Assembly: GCA_945861245.1 (NCBI GenBank)
Contig: CAMAUE010000034.1
Location: 1 to 39,843, forward strand
Reading direction: 5' to 3'
Length of the DNA stretch: 39,843 bases
Source: Singulisphaera sp. GP187
Lineage (GTDB): Bacteria; Planctomycetota; Planctomycetia; Gemmatales; Gemmataceae
Shown: one piece after another, positions 1 to 7,452 of the stretch
How positions within the stretch are numbered: position 1 is the first letter of the stretch
Layout: the number at the start of each line of letters is the position of its first letter
The notes under the pieces: generated by a model
Database searches by the model: none
What the model was told of the DNA's origin: nothing
What the model saw: the letters and a program-made list of their open reading frames with translations, nothing else
Position numbers and translations under genes: made by a program

Positions 1-1201
1 ACTTCGAGGGTTGGCCGGTGTGCGGATCGACGGGCGGGCTTTTCTTTTCGCTCGCCTGGGCTGACTTTTCCAAAGCTCGGCCTTGCCCGGCGGCGTCGAT
101 GAAAAGTAGCACGTGATGGACGACCTGGGGATTGCCGGGCCTGAGTTCGACGGCGGAGACATAGACATCGTCCTTCAGATTGGTTGGCATGACGAAGCAG
201 CGGAACACGTCCTTGCCGCCGGGGCCGAGCAGGAAGTCGTCGTTGGGAGAGAGAATCAGATCGGGCGTGCCGAGCTGCCAACCCTGGGTGAACTTGCGGG
301 TCGGCGGAGCGTCGTTGGGATCGCCGCTGGGTGTGCCGTGGTCGGCCCAGTCAGCGAGCGTTCTGAGTTCCTTGTCGGTGAGCTTGCGTTCATTGTGAAA
401 GGCGATGCCATCGGTGATCTTCCACGGCGGCATCTCGCCGCTCTGCGTATAAGATTTGATATCCTGCGCCCAGTTGACCGCTTGTTTGTAGGTCATCAGC
501 GAGAAGGGTCCGACTTCGCCTGGTCGATGGCACTCCTGGCAGCGGTTCTGCAAGATCGGCAGCACATCGCGGTAGTAGGTGACGTTGCCGACCTTCGCCG
601 GCGTCTTCTCTGGGCGATAAATCTTGCAGCCAATCGCCCGGGTCGCGTCGAGCGAGACGGGCCGGCCGGTGACGAGCTCGGCGAGAGTTTGTCTCAGGTT
701 GAACTCGGTGACATCTTTGTGCTTCTTGAGCCGTTCGGAGTACGTGTTGTCGATACGCCCGCGATACCGCAGCGTGAAGCCGCCGTCGAGCACGAAGACT
801 TCGGGTGTGTGGACGGCGCTGAGGGCGTCGGCGGCCCGCAGGCGTTCGTCTTTGAACACGGGAAATGATAGGTCGAAGCGCTTTGCCGACTTCGCGACTT
901 GGTCGAGCGTGTCGTCCTCGTTGGTCGTCAGGCCCCAGAGCGTGACGCCGAACTTGCGGAATTCGTCGGCGATCTCCGACAGCGGTTGGGAATAACTGTT
1001 TGAGACGGGACATTCAAAGGAGAGGAACACGAGCACGATGGCCTTGCGGTTTTCGAGTTCGTAAAGGCGATGGGATTTGCCTTTGTCGTCTTTGAAGGTC
1101 AGGTTCGGCATCTTCTCGCCAAGCTTGGCGAGCGACGGTTCCGTTTGCGCGAAGGCGTGACTTGTTGCAAGCATGACAAAGATGGTGAGGATCGAACGCA
1201 T
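1..1201 (-). CDS. Redoxin / cytochrome c / copper monooxygenase-like secreted protein (partial)
   Basis: The frame is open from an ATG at 1201 to the left edge, giving 400 visible residues and no stop, so the C-terminus lies outside the window. Residues 1-18 form a signal peptide ending near AFAQ. Residues about 24-165 look like an AhpC/TSA-type thioredoxin fold, with a CPVS motif where the peroxidatic cysteine would be. A planctomycete-type cytochrome segment follows, with a CQECH haem site at residues 221-225 and a downstream MPPW. The last visible part has an HHVLLF stretch near residue 363, resembling copper type II ascorbate-dependent monooxygenases. It is probably exported and redox active. 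Substrate is unknown. The start is supported by the signal peptide. It is divergent from the YedK-like gene, with a palindrome between them. Confidence 0.8.
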   Translation of the reverse strand, partial: MRSILTIFVMLATSHAFAQTEPSLAKLGEKMPNLTFKDDKGKSHRLYELENRKAIVLVFLSFECPVSNSYSQPLSEIADEFRKFGVTLWGLTTNEDDTLDQVAKSAKRFDLSFPVFKDERLRAADALSAVHTPEVFVLDGGFTLRYRGRIDNTYSERLKKHKDVTEFNLRQTLAELVTGRPVSLDATRAIGCKIYRPEKTPAKVGNVTYYRDVLPILQNRCQECHRPGEVGPFSLMTYKQAVNWAQDIKSYTQSGEMPPWKITDGIAFHNERKLTDKELRTLADWADHGTPSGDPNDAPPTRKFTQGWQLGTPDLILSPNDDFLLGPGGKDVFRCFVMPTNLKDDVYVSAVELRPGNPQVVHHVLLFIDAAGQGRALEKSAQASEKKSPPVDPHTGQPSK

Positions 1202-1294
1202 GGCAGGCTCATATTGGTCCGGGGCGACTCGCATATTGTAGAGAGTTACCGCGAAAGTCGGTGGCGGGTTTCATGAGAATGTGCGAAACATTTA

Positions 1295-1359
1295 TGTCAG
1301 AGCCACGCACGCAGTAAGCGGTGGAGTACATTCCGCTTGCTGCGTGCGCGGCTCTGACA
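1295..1359. repeat. Palindrome family C, copy 1
   Basis: Two 27-bp arms (1295-1321 and 1333-1359) pair with two mismatches around an 11-bp loop. The arm core reads TCAGAGCCACGCACG. The same core recurs as a perfect 25-bp-arm palindrome at 33464-33542. Both copies lie between divergently transcribed genes. It could act as a hairpin in either 5' leader or as a binding site. Function is unknown. Confidence 0.85.
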
Positions 1360-1387
1360 ATAGAATACCAAACAAAGGAGCCAACCG

Positions 1388-2047
1388 ATGTGCGGACGCT
1401 ATGTACGTGCGAGATCGTCGGATGCTTATGCGAGCTTGTTCAACTTGCCAGACACGCCCGATCTGTCGCCGAGTTGGAATATCGCGCCGACACAGCCGGT
1501 GCTGATTGTCCGCGTGGTCGAGGGCGTCAAGCACTGCACTATGTTGCGCTGGGGCCTGATCCCGTTTTGGGTGAAGGACAAGAAGACGAACCTCATCAAC
1601 GCCCGCAGCGAGACGGTGCTGGAGAAGCCCGCGTTCAAAGGCGCGGTCAAACGGCGGCGCTGCCTGATCTTTGCCGACGGTTACTACGAATGGAAGACGC
1701 TGGGTCCAAAGGCGAAGCAGCCGTACTATTTTCGCATGGCCGACGATCAGCCGTTTGCGTTCGCGGGCATTTGGGACCAGTGGTCGGGTGAAGGGCCAAC
1801 ATTGGAATCGTGCTCGATCCTGACGACGAGTGCGAACGAACTATCGGCTTCGGTACACGATCGCATGCCGGTGATCCTGCGTGGCGACGACGCCCAGGCG
1901 TGGATCGATCCGAAGGTCGAAGATTTGGCGCAGATCGCGGAATTGATGCGGCCATTCCCGGCGGACGCGATGGCGTGCGTTGCCGTGTCGAGTCGCGTGA
2001 ATAGCGTGAAGAACAACGGCATCGAATGCATACAAGTGATGGAGTGA
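1388..2047 (+). CDS. SOS response-associated peptidase family protein (YedK/HMCES-type)
   Basis: A 219-residue SRAP-domain protein, the usual length for the family. Members bind abasic sites in single-stranded DNA and form a thiazolidine crosslink through Cys2, protecting the lesion. The protein begins MCGRY, so Cys2 becomes N-terminal after methionine removal. Other conserved positions are visible: the NIAPTQ motif (31-36), RWGLIPFW (54-61), Asn71 in NARSE, Glu101 in DGYYEWK and His157 in SVHDRMPV. A good ribosome binding site, AAAGGAG, lies 8 bases before the ATG. The stop codon falls inside a 33-bp palindrome arm shared with the convergent neighbour. The family call is firm. Genuine SOS control is not shown by the sequence. 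Confidence 0.95.
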   Translation: MCGRYVRARSSDAYASLFNLPDTPDLSPSWNIAPTQPVLIVRVVEGVKHCTMLRWGLIPFWVKDKKTNLINARSETVLEKPAFKGAVKRRRCLIFADGYYEWKTLGPKAKQPYYFRMADDQPFAFAGIWDQWSGEGPTLESCSILTTSANELSASVHDRMPVILRGDDAQAWIDPKVEDLAQIAELMRPFPADAMACVAVSSRVNSVKNNGIECIQVME

Positions 2048-2122
2048 ATTGCCGCTTGCGGCTTAGCGCTCACGTCAGGTGTGCGAAATTGAGCGCTAAG
2101 CCGCAAGCGGCAATTCACTCCA
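2040..2122. repeat. Palindrome family A, copy 1, spanning both stop codons
   Basis: Perfect 33-bp arms (2040-2072 and 2090-2122) with a 17-bp loop fill the gap between two convergent genes. The core is the 20-mer CCGCTTGCGGCTTAGCGCTC, which recurs exactly at 38950-39003 (both arms) and 35353-35372 (one arm). Here the arms extend into both coding regions: each gene ends GAG TGA inside an arm. It probably works as a bidirectional terminator hairpin. That role is inference. Confidence 0.9.
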
Positions 2123-4457
2123 CGTAGAGAAACGCATTCGCCGTCAGCATCGCCTGGCAGAGGTTCGTCAAGGAAGTGAAAGCGGCGTCGAAGCCGGGCG
2201 GCAGGTTCTTGGCTTGTTGAAACCGCTTGGTCTGCTCGCTAAGGAATTGCTCGGCGTTGTCGATATCTTTCGCCGTCGGCTCGCGCATCCAGGCCAGTGT
2301 CCAGGCGAGGCGGACCTGTTTCGTGCGATCGCCGGTCGCTTCTTTCTGCAATCGCCGCGCTAAATGCTCGGCCATCTCGGTGACATCACGGCTGTTCATT
2401 AACATCAGCGATTGCGTCGCCACGGTCGTCACATTACGGCGTTCGCAGTTGGGATTCAGGGTTGCGCTGTCAAACGTTTCGAGTATCGCCAGCGGTTTGC
2501 TTCGGCGAATCTGAACGTACATACTGCGGCGAAATTCTTCACCATTGAGCGGGACGACTTTGCCCGTCGGTCGGCCGGCGCCGTCGTTGGTGTCGACACC
2601 GATGACGATCTGGCCCGCGAGATCGGGCTTGATGGGGATCGGCGGGCCAAACGCTTTCGAGTTGAGCTTGCCGCTGACGGCCAGCATCGCGTCACGCACG
2701 ATCTCGGCCTCCAGGCGGCGCAGATTCATACGCCCGAGCCATTTGTTGTCCGGGTCGACGGCACGCGATTCGGCGCTTGAGACTGCGGATTGGCGATAGA
2801 CGGTGGACAGCATGATCTGCTTGTGGAGCCGTTTGAGCTTCCATCCGCTTTCGACGAAATCGCTCGCCAGCCAATCGAGCAATTCGGGATGCGTCGGCAG
2901 TTCGCCGAGAAATCCGAAATCGCCCGGCGTGGCGACGATGCCTTTGCCGAAATGGTGCATCCAGAAGCGATTGACGAGCACGCGCGCTGTCGCCGGATGG
3001 CGCGGATCGGTCAGGCTACGGGCGAAGGCGAGTCGGCGACCGCTCGTGGGCAGTTTGGGGTCGCGTTCGGCAATCGGCTGGAGCGGGATCGCTGACAGGA
3101 TCGACAGATGGCCAGGCTTGACTTCCTCTCGCGGTTGATCGGGGTCGCCGCGATCGAAGAGAAACGTCGCGGGCAGTTGGCCAACGACTTCGGTCAAAGC
3201 CCGAATCGCCAACGTTGCTGGCTTGGCCGGCACCTTCGTCGGCTTTGCGTCCGGCTGTTTCGCGGGAGCGGCAAGCGGAATGTTGATCGCTCGGGCCGGC
3301 GGGGTGCGCCATTTCTTCGTGTCAAATGCCGGCTCGAAGATCGCGCGCATCTGGTAGTAATCGACCTGCGAGATCGGATCGTAGCGATGATTATGGCACT
3401 GGGCGCAATGCACCGTGATGCCGAGAAGTGCCGTGCTGACGATCTGTAATGTGTCGGCGACCGTCTGATTGCACGCTTCCTTGAGATTCACGTCCTTGTT
3501 CGCTGTGCCGTCCGGGGCGGTTCGCAGGAAGCCGGTCGCAATCAGTTTGTCCAGATGCTCCGGCGACAACTTGGCGTAGGGCGGCGCGACCAGTTCGTCG
3601 CCTGCCAGCTGTTCGTGAATGAATTCGTCAAACGGTTTGTCGGCATTGAACGCCCGGATGACGTAGTCGCGATACAAGTATGCCGTCGGCCTGATCGCGT
3701 CGGCACTCGAATAGCCTTCGGAATCCGCATAGCCGGCGACATCCAGCCAATGTCGGCCCCAGCGTTCGCCATAGTGTGGCGATGCGAGCAGGCGATCCAG
3801 TAATTTCTCGTAAGCATCCGGCGAGATATTCGCGACGAACGCCTCCATCTCGGCAGGCGTCGGCGGTAGTCCGAGCAGGTCGAATGATGCTCGCCGAATC
3901 AGCGTGCGGCGGTCGGCGTCGGGTGCGAACATCAGTCCTTTGGCTTCCAATTTCGTCGACACGAATGCGTCGATCGGCGTGCGCACTCGATTCGTGGCAC
4001 GCACCTTCGGAATCAGCGGTTTGGCGATCGGCTGGTAGAACCAGGTTTGCCGATCGGCATCGGTGATCTGAAAGCCCGTCGCCAACTTCTCGGGCTCAGG
4101 TTTCGCCGTAGTCGCACCGGCATCGATCCAGCGGGCAATTTTGGCGATTTCGTCGGGCGTCAATTTGCGTTTGCCCGGCGGCATTTCGCCGGTGCGGAGT
4201 TTGTCGAGCAGCAGGCTCTTCTTGGCGTTGCCAGGCACGATGACCGGCCCGCCGTCGCCGCCCGTGGCAAGGTAACGCTTGAGGCGAACGTCGAGTCCGC
4301 CCTTGGGCCGTTTGCCTTCGCCGTGACACTCGAAGCAATGCGCCTTGAGGATCGGTCGCACGGCGTCTTCAAAATGATTGCCCGTTTGCTCCTGGGCATA
4401 GCCCAAGCTCGGCAGCAATAACCATCCAAGCACGGAGGATAGAATGTGTCGCGTCAT
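2115..4457 (-). CDS. DUF1549/DUF1553 planctomycete cytochrome protein
   Basis: A 780-residue secreted protein of the abundant planctomycete PSCyt1-PSCyt2-PSD1 type. A signal peptide (residues 1-22, ending GYAQ) supports the ATG at 4457. The open frame runs to 4508, but that extension lacks a signal. A PSCyt1 domain carries a CFECH haem site at 41-45 and an MPPGKR segment near 92. PSCyt2 (DUF1549) covers about 158-370 and ends with a second CAQCH at 351-355. PSD1 (DUF1553) covers about 480-760, with the typical RVLVNRFW-type motif and GDFG. Family members are exported and are thought to act in polysaccharide or sulfated glycan use, though the reaction is not established. The usual DUF1501 partner gene is absent next door. 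Haem attachment is inferred from motifs. Confidence 0.93.
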   Translation of the reverse strand: MTRHILSSVLGWLLLPSLGYAQEQTGNHFEDAVRPILKAHCFECHGEGKRPKGGLDVRLKRYLATGGDGGPVIVPGNAKKSLLLDKLRTGEMPPGKRKLTPDEIAKIARWIDAGATTAKPEPEKLATGFQITDADRQTWFYQPIAKPLIPKVRATNRVRTPIDAFVSTKLEAKGLMFAPDADRRTLIRRASFDLLGLPPTPAEMEAFVANISPDAYEKLLDRLLASPHYGERWGRHWLDVAGYADSEGYSSADAIRPTAYLYRDYVIRAFNADKPFDEFIHEQLAGDELVAPPYAKLSPEHLDKLIATGFLRTAPDGTANKDVNLKEACNQTVADTLQIVSTALLGITVHCAQCHNHRYDPISQVDYYQMRAIFEPAFDTKKWRTPPARAINIPLAAPAKQPDAKPTKVPAKPATLAIRALTEVVGQLPATFLFDRGDPDQPREEVKPGHLSILSAIPLQPIAERDPKLPTSGRRLAFARSLTDPRHPATARVLVNRFWMHHFGKGIVATPGDFGFLGELPTHPELLDWLASDFVESGWKLKRLHKQIMLSTVYRQSAVSSAESRAVDPDNKWLGRMNLRRLEAEIVRDAMLAVSGKLNSKAFGPPIPIKPDLAGQIVIGVDTNDGAGRPTGKVVPLNGEEFRRSMYVQIRRSKPLAILETFDSATLNPNCERRNVTTVATQSLMLMNSRDVTEMAEHLARRLQKEATGDRTKQVRLAWTLAWMREPTAKDIDNAEQFLSEQTKRFQQAKNLPPGFDAAFTSLTNLCQAMLTANAFLYVE

Positions 4458-4903
4458 GATAGCAACGTGGTCCGAAGGAGGGATGAAATCGTAACGATAG
4501 ATTACCACGCAACCTCGCAGGCAACAAGATGGGGCACGCGATACGGTTTATTGAGAGGGTGCACGAGTAGCACGAGTAGCACGAATAGAACGATTTTGTC
4601 TCATTCACGTGATTCGTGCAATTCATGGTTCTGAAGGGCAGGCGAGAGTCGAAAAACCATAGAATATAGGTTAGTTGAAACTTATACTTCGCACGGTCGA
4701 AATTGTAGCTTTTCCGAACCGACAATAACATTTCCGAGCCGCGACCGTAAGGGAGCGGCCGACATAAACCGCACGGCATCCTGTCGGCCGCTCCCTTACG
4801 GTCGCGGCTCGGAAAAGCGTCAAACTCACCCGTCAAAGGTATAGTGCTGTGCGCTCTCCTTCTCGACAGAGTATGACATTTTCTCTGTGTCCACTGCGGC
4901 TCT
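4458..4903. other. 446-bp divergent intergenic region with tandem repeat and B element
   Basis: No credible gene lies here. The region separates two divergent genes. It holds a 9-bp tandem repeat, CACGAGTAG in about three units at 4562-4588, and the repeat element at 4682-4843. An apparent 155-codon minus-strand frame across it is a translation of the repeat, ending inside the neighbouring gene. Promoters for both neighbours should lie here, but no convincing -35/-10 pair stood out. Confidence 0.7.
4682..4843 (+). repeat. MITE-like element family B, copy 1
   Basis: About 162 bp. It starts TTATACTTCGCACGG and ends with GGTATA, imperfect inverted repeats of each other. An internal perfect 34-bp palindrome (4731-4764 and 4782-4815) surrounds a 17-bp loop containing CCGCACGGC. 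The same structure occurs at 26713-26875 in this orientation, and at 15865-16026 and about 28749-28906 in the other. No coding capacity is visible. It lies 70 bp before the zinc-ribbon gene start. Confidence 0.9.
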
Positions 4904-4912
4904 GTGGTTCAA

Positions 4913-6673
4913 ATGGATCCTGAATCCTCGAAGGTCTCGGCGAAAATGGCGAAAACGATACCGTGTCCGAATCCAACTTGCTCCCACGATTTCAACCCGT
5001 TGGAATTGCAGGCGGCGGCGCAGTTGCTTTGTCCCAAGTGCGGCTTTGCGATGAAGGGCAGCGGCGCGACCCCGGCCAAGGCGACATCGACTCAGTCGTC
5101 GATTGCGCCTTCCAGCCAGAAACCGGCACCGCCCGCGAAACCTGTTGCCGCACCGTCGGCTCAGCCACGGATCGCGCCGTCCACCAAGAAATCGGCACCA
5201 CCGGCGAAGCCGGCAGCCGCGCCGGTGGCGCCGACTCCGAAGAAGCCGCCCGCTCCAACTCCCGTGATGGCGATGCCGGTCCCCGCCGGAACGCTAGGGA
5301 CTGCGGTCATGGCCACGCCCGTGCTAGCGCTGCCTGTCCCAGCCAATCCGCAAGCACCACAAGCAGCTGCCATCGCTATTGGGGAGCCGACGACATCGAC
5401 ATCGACATCGACATCGTACGAAGACTCCGTCGCCGAGGGAGAGTTCTTCAACCCTGGCGCGGATGCATCGACGGGCACGCTCGTCAAGGCGAAGGCAACG
5501 CCGAAGAAAAAATTCAATTGGCGGCGTTTCTCGATCAACGCTTTCGCCATCGGGATCGCCACGTCGCTCGTCATTACCGCCATCGCGTCGATCATCTGGT
5601 TTATCCTTGGCTCGGGCGGTTTGCGTGATATTGCCGGCAACGACGGAACCATCTATTGGGGTCTAATTCGCGATCCCAAGGGAGGTAACGAAAAAGTCTA
5701 CAAGCTCGTCCTTCACAAAGATCAATGGACCTTGGATAGCGATATCATGACCCGCTTCGGCGCCCATGCCGCCTATCGAAGCAACGAAGTCGATTTCTGG
5801 TTCGCGTTCATCGTCAAAGACTATGGCGTTCACAGACCGCGTGATGCCGATATGCTGCGGTTCGGCATCGAGAAACTCGAAGGCCATTTCGAGGACGCGC
5901 TCGAATTGGCCGCCCAATCCGAACCGGTGAAATTCAAAGGCATCGATTCGGTCAAGTTGCAATTCAAGGGACAGTACAAGAAAGCGAATTGGCTGGGCGA
6001 ATGCTACATGATCTTCAAGGACGGCGTCGCCTTCTGGTGGATCATCGCCAGTCCGGATTGGGCGAACGTCGAAGGCTACGGGGCGGACCTCCCGGGGAGC
6101 AAGGTCAACGTCATTGTCGATCGTCGCGGCTGGCGCGAACAGCCGATGCCGACGGAAACCTTTGCGTCCGCCAACAATAAACTCTTCGTCACGGGGCCAA
6201 AGGGCGTGTGGGAAAAACACAACGCCAAGGACGAAGACGAGAACGGCGAGCTTCTATTATTGGGCCGCTACCTCAAGGAAAAGGACAACCGCAAGAACGC
6301 CCACATGTTGTTCTTTACGATGGAAAAGAAAGATAACCTCTCAGCCGCGCTCAAGGCGGCCAAGGAATACATCGAGGCCAAGGCCAAGAACAGCGATCCC
6401 ACGGTAAAGTTTACGCTTGCCGTCGATCCACCCGAAGGCCAGACCGAACTCGGTACGCTCGAGACTTTCGGCAATCGCCGAGCGCGCGTCGTGGATTTGA
6501 AGATGAGCCGCGGCGATGAATTAAAGCGTTTTTTTGTGGTCGGCGTAATCAACGAACCGGAGACGGGCTACGTGTTCCTGTGCGAATGCACCTGGGAGAA
6601 CCGGCAAATTTGGCGGTCGGTGTTCATGGATTTTCTGGGCACGCTGCGCATCAAGAAGGACGAAGGCGGGTGA
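4913..6673 (+). CDS. Zinc-ribbon, Pro/Ala-rich linker, single-pass membrane protein
   Basis: About 586 residues and no recognised family over most of its length. Near the N-terminus a zinc ribbon is visible: CPNPTC, then CPKC about 23 residues later. Residues about 50-160 are a low-complexity Ala/Pro/Lys linker, including a Thr-Ser run encoded by a hexanucleotide repeat at 5392-5415. One hydrophobic segment near residues 210-235 should cross the membrane. The remaining 350 residues form a soluble domain, rich in Trp and charged residues, of unknown fold. The layout suggests a cytoplasmic zinc ribbon with an extracytoplasmic C-terminal domain. The start is uncertain: GTG at 4904, ATG at 4913 and ATG at 4946 are all possible and none has a strong ribosome site. 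Confidence 0.82.
   Translation: MDPESSKVSAKMAKTIPCPNPTCSHDFNPLELQAAAQLLCPKCGFAMKGSGATPAKATSTQSSIAPSSQKPAPPAKPVAAPSAQPRIAPSTKKSAPPAKPAAAPVAPTPKKPPAPTPVMAMPVPAGTLGTAVMATPVLALPVPANPQAPQAAAIAIGEPTTSTSTSTSYEDSVAEGEFFNPGADASTGTLVKAKATPKKKFNWRRFSINAFAIGIATSLVITAIASIIWFILGSGGLRDIAGNDGTIYWGLIRDPKGGNEKVYKLVLHKDQWTLDSDIMTRFGAHAAYRSNEVDFWFAFIVKDYGVHRPRDADMLRFGIEKLEGHFEDALELAAQSEPVKFKGIDSVKLQFKGQYKKANWLGECYMIFKDGVAFWWIIASPDWANVEGYGADLPGSKVNVIVDRRGWREQPMPTETFASANNKLFVTGPKGVWEKHNAKDEDENGELLLLGRYLKEKDNRKNAHMLFFTMEKKDNLSAALKAAKEYIEAKAKNSDPTVKFTLAVDPPEGQTELGTLETFGNRRARVVDLKMSRGDELKRFFVVGVINEPETGYVFLCECTWENRQIWRSVFMDFLGTLRIKKDEGG
5392..5415 (+). repeat. In-frame hexanucleotide tandem repeat
   Basis: Four perfect units of GACATC encode alternating Thr and Ser in the linker of the zinc-ribbon protein. 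Gain or loss of units would keep the frame, so only linker length would vary. Confidence 0.85.
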
Positions 6674-6677
6674 CGAA

Positions 6678-6700
6678 CCCCGCTCGCAGCTTAGCGTTCG
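6678..6700. repeat. Diverged half of palindrome family A
   Basis: A single arm reading CGCTCGCAGCTTAGCGTTCGG lies between two convergent genes. It resembles the family A 20-mer with several changes. No pairing second arm was found nearby, so it is a solo or decayed copy. Confidence 0.5.
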
Positions 6701-6716
6701 GAAAGCACGATCGTCG

Positions 6717-7247
6717 CTACTGCATCGGCAGCAGCAATGTCGCGGCCGGTGCGAGCCCAGCGGGCGGCCCTTCGCCCACGGGGACGACGGGCACGCCAAC
6801 ATTATTTCCGCTTGGTATCGGGGTGCCGATTCCTCGTGCGTAATTGCGCAGTGCGTCGGCTGGGCCGAGTACGCTTTCTGCCGGAATGACCTGCCTGGGT
6901 TGCATTACATAGCGGAAATAGCGTACATCGCGGATGGTCCAAGGGACCAGGTTCTCGCTGATGAAATCCAGGCCTGGCAGCTGATACCACGGGGCTCGAA
7001 CGCGTTGGTCGACGACGAGCGTCTCGTAGCCATCCTTCACGATGCGAAAGCGGTATTTGCCGTAATACGTGAACGGATGATCGACAGGCGAGCCGCCGAG
7101 TCTCTGGTTCTTCTCATCGTAAACGATTGCGCCATAAGGCTCGGCAATGATGACCATGCGGCGCTCGACGCAGCCGACGGCGACCAGCGAGATCGCAAGG
7201 ATCAGGCCGCTCAAGCATACACGCAGCAGTCGGACCGGAGGCATCAT
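6717..7247 (-). CDS. Putative lipoprotein with PEGA-like domain
   Basis: 176 residues. The N-terminus is a lipoprotein signal peptide with a lipobox, LVAVGC, giving a lipidated cysteine at about residue 26. The mature protein begins with a surface-domain pattern typical of PEGA repeats: a V..EP.GA.VY. segment, an LG.SPV segment and an aromatic-rich YGKYRFRIVKDGYE strand. The C-terminal 60 residues are Pro/Gly-rich. It is probably anchored to a membrane and bound to the cell wall or another envelope part. It is convergent with the zinc-ribbon gene. Tandem ATGs at 7247 and 7244 follow an AGGTG site. The PEGA assignment is by pattern only. Confidence 0.8.
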   Translation of the reverse strand: MMPPVRLLRVCLSGLILAISLVAVGCVERRMVIIAEPYGAIVYDEKNQRLGGSPVDHPFTYYGKYRFRIVKDGYETLVVDQRVRAPWYQLPGLDFISENLVPWTIRDVRYFRYVMQPRQVIPAESVLGPADALRNYARGIGTPIPSGNNVGVPVVPVGEGPPAGLAPAATLLLPMQ

Positions 7248-7374
7248 GCCGACACCTATTTTCCCAGAGTCTCATGAATTAACTGTATGGTTCAAGGGTG
7301 AGGGGATATAACGACAGGAAGTAAATGCGTCAAGGGATTTTTTTCTAAACGACGAAAAGCAAATATCCTGTTAT

Positions 7375-7428
7375 CCGTATGCGGTTTAGCGCTCACGTGG
7401 GACGTTCCGAACGCTAAGCCGCGAGCGG
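7375..7428. repeat. Imperfect palindrome family A in divergent leader
   Basis: Arms at 7375-7395 and 7408-7428 share the family A core (TTTAGCGCTC against GAACGCTAAGCC) with several mismatches. It sits 25 bp before the PP2C gene, in the gap between divergent genes. It could form a hairpin in the PP2C 5' leader. Confidence 0.7.
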
Positions 7429-7452
7429 AAAACGATCGTTCAGGATCATCGG

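Noticed and set aside
113..868. 251-codon plus-strand frame over the left-edge gene
   Set aside because: It is antisense to the redoxin-cytochrome gene, whose signal peptide and CQECH site are clear on the minus strand.
4562..4588. Possible CRISPR or VNTR array
   Set aside because: Only about three 9-bp units with no spacers; too short for CRISPR.
4369..4836. 155-codon minus-strand open frame
   Set aside because: It translates the family B palindrome and the tandem CACGAGTAG repeat, then overlaps the true DUF1549/1553 gene out of frame.
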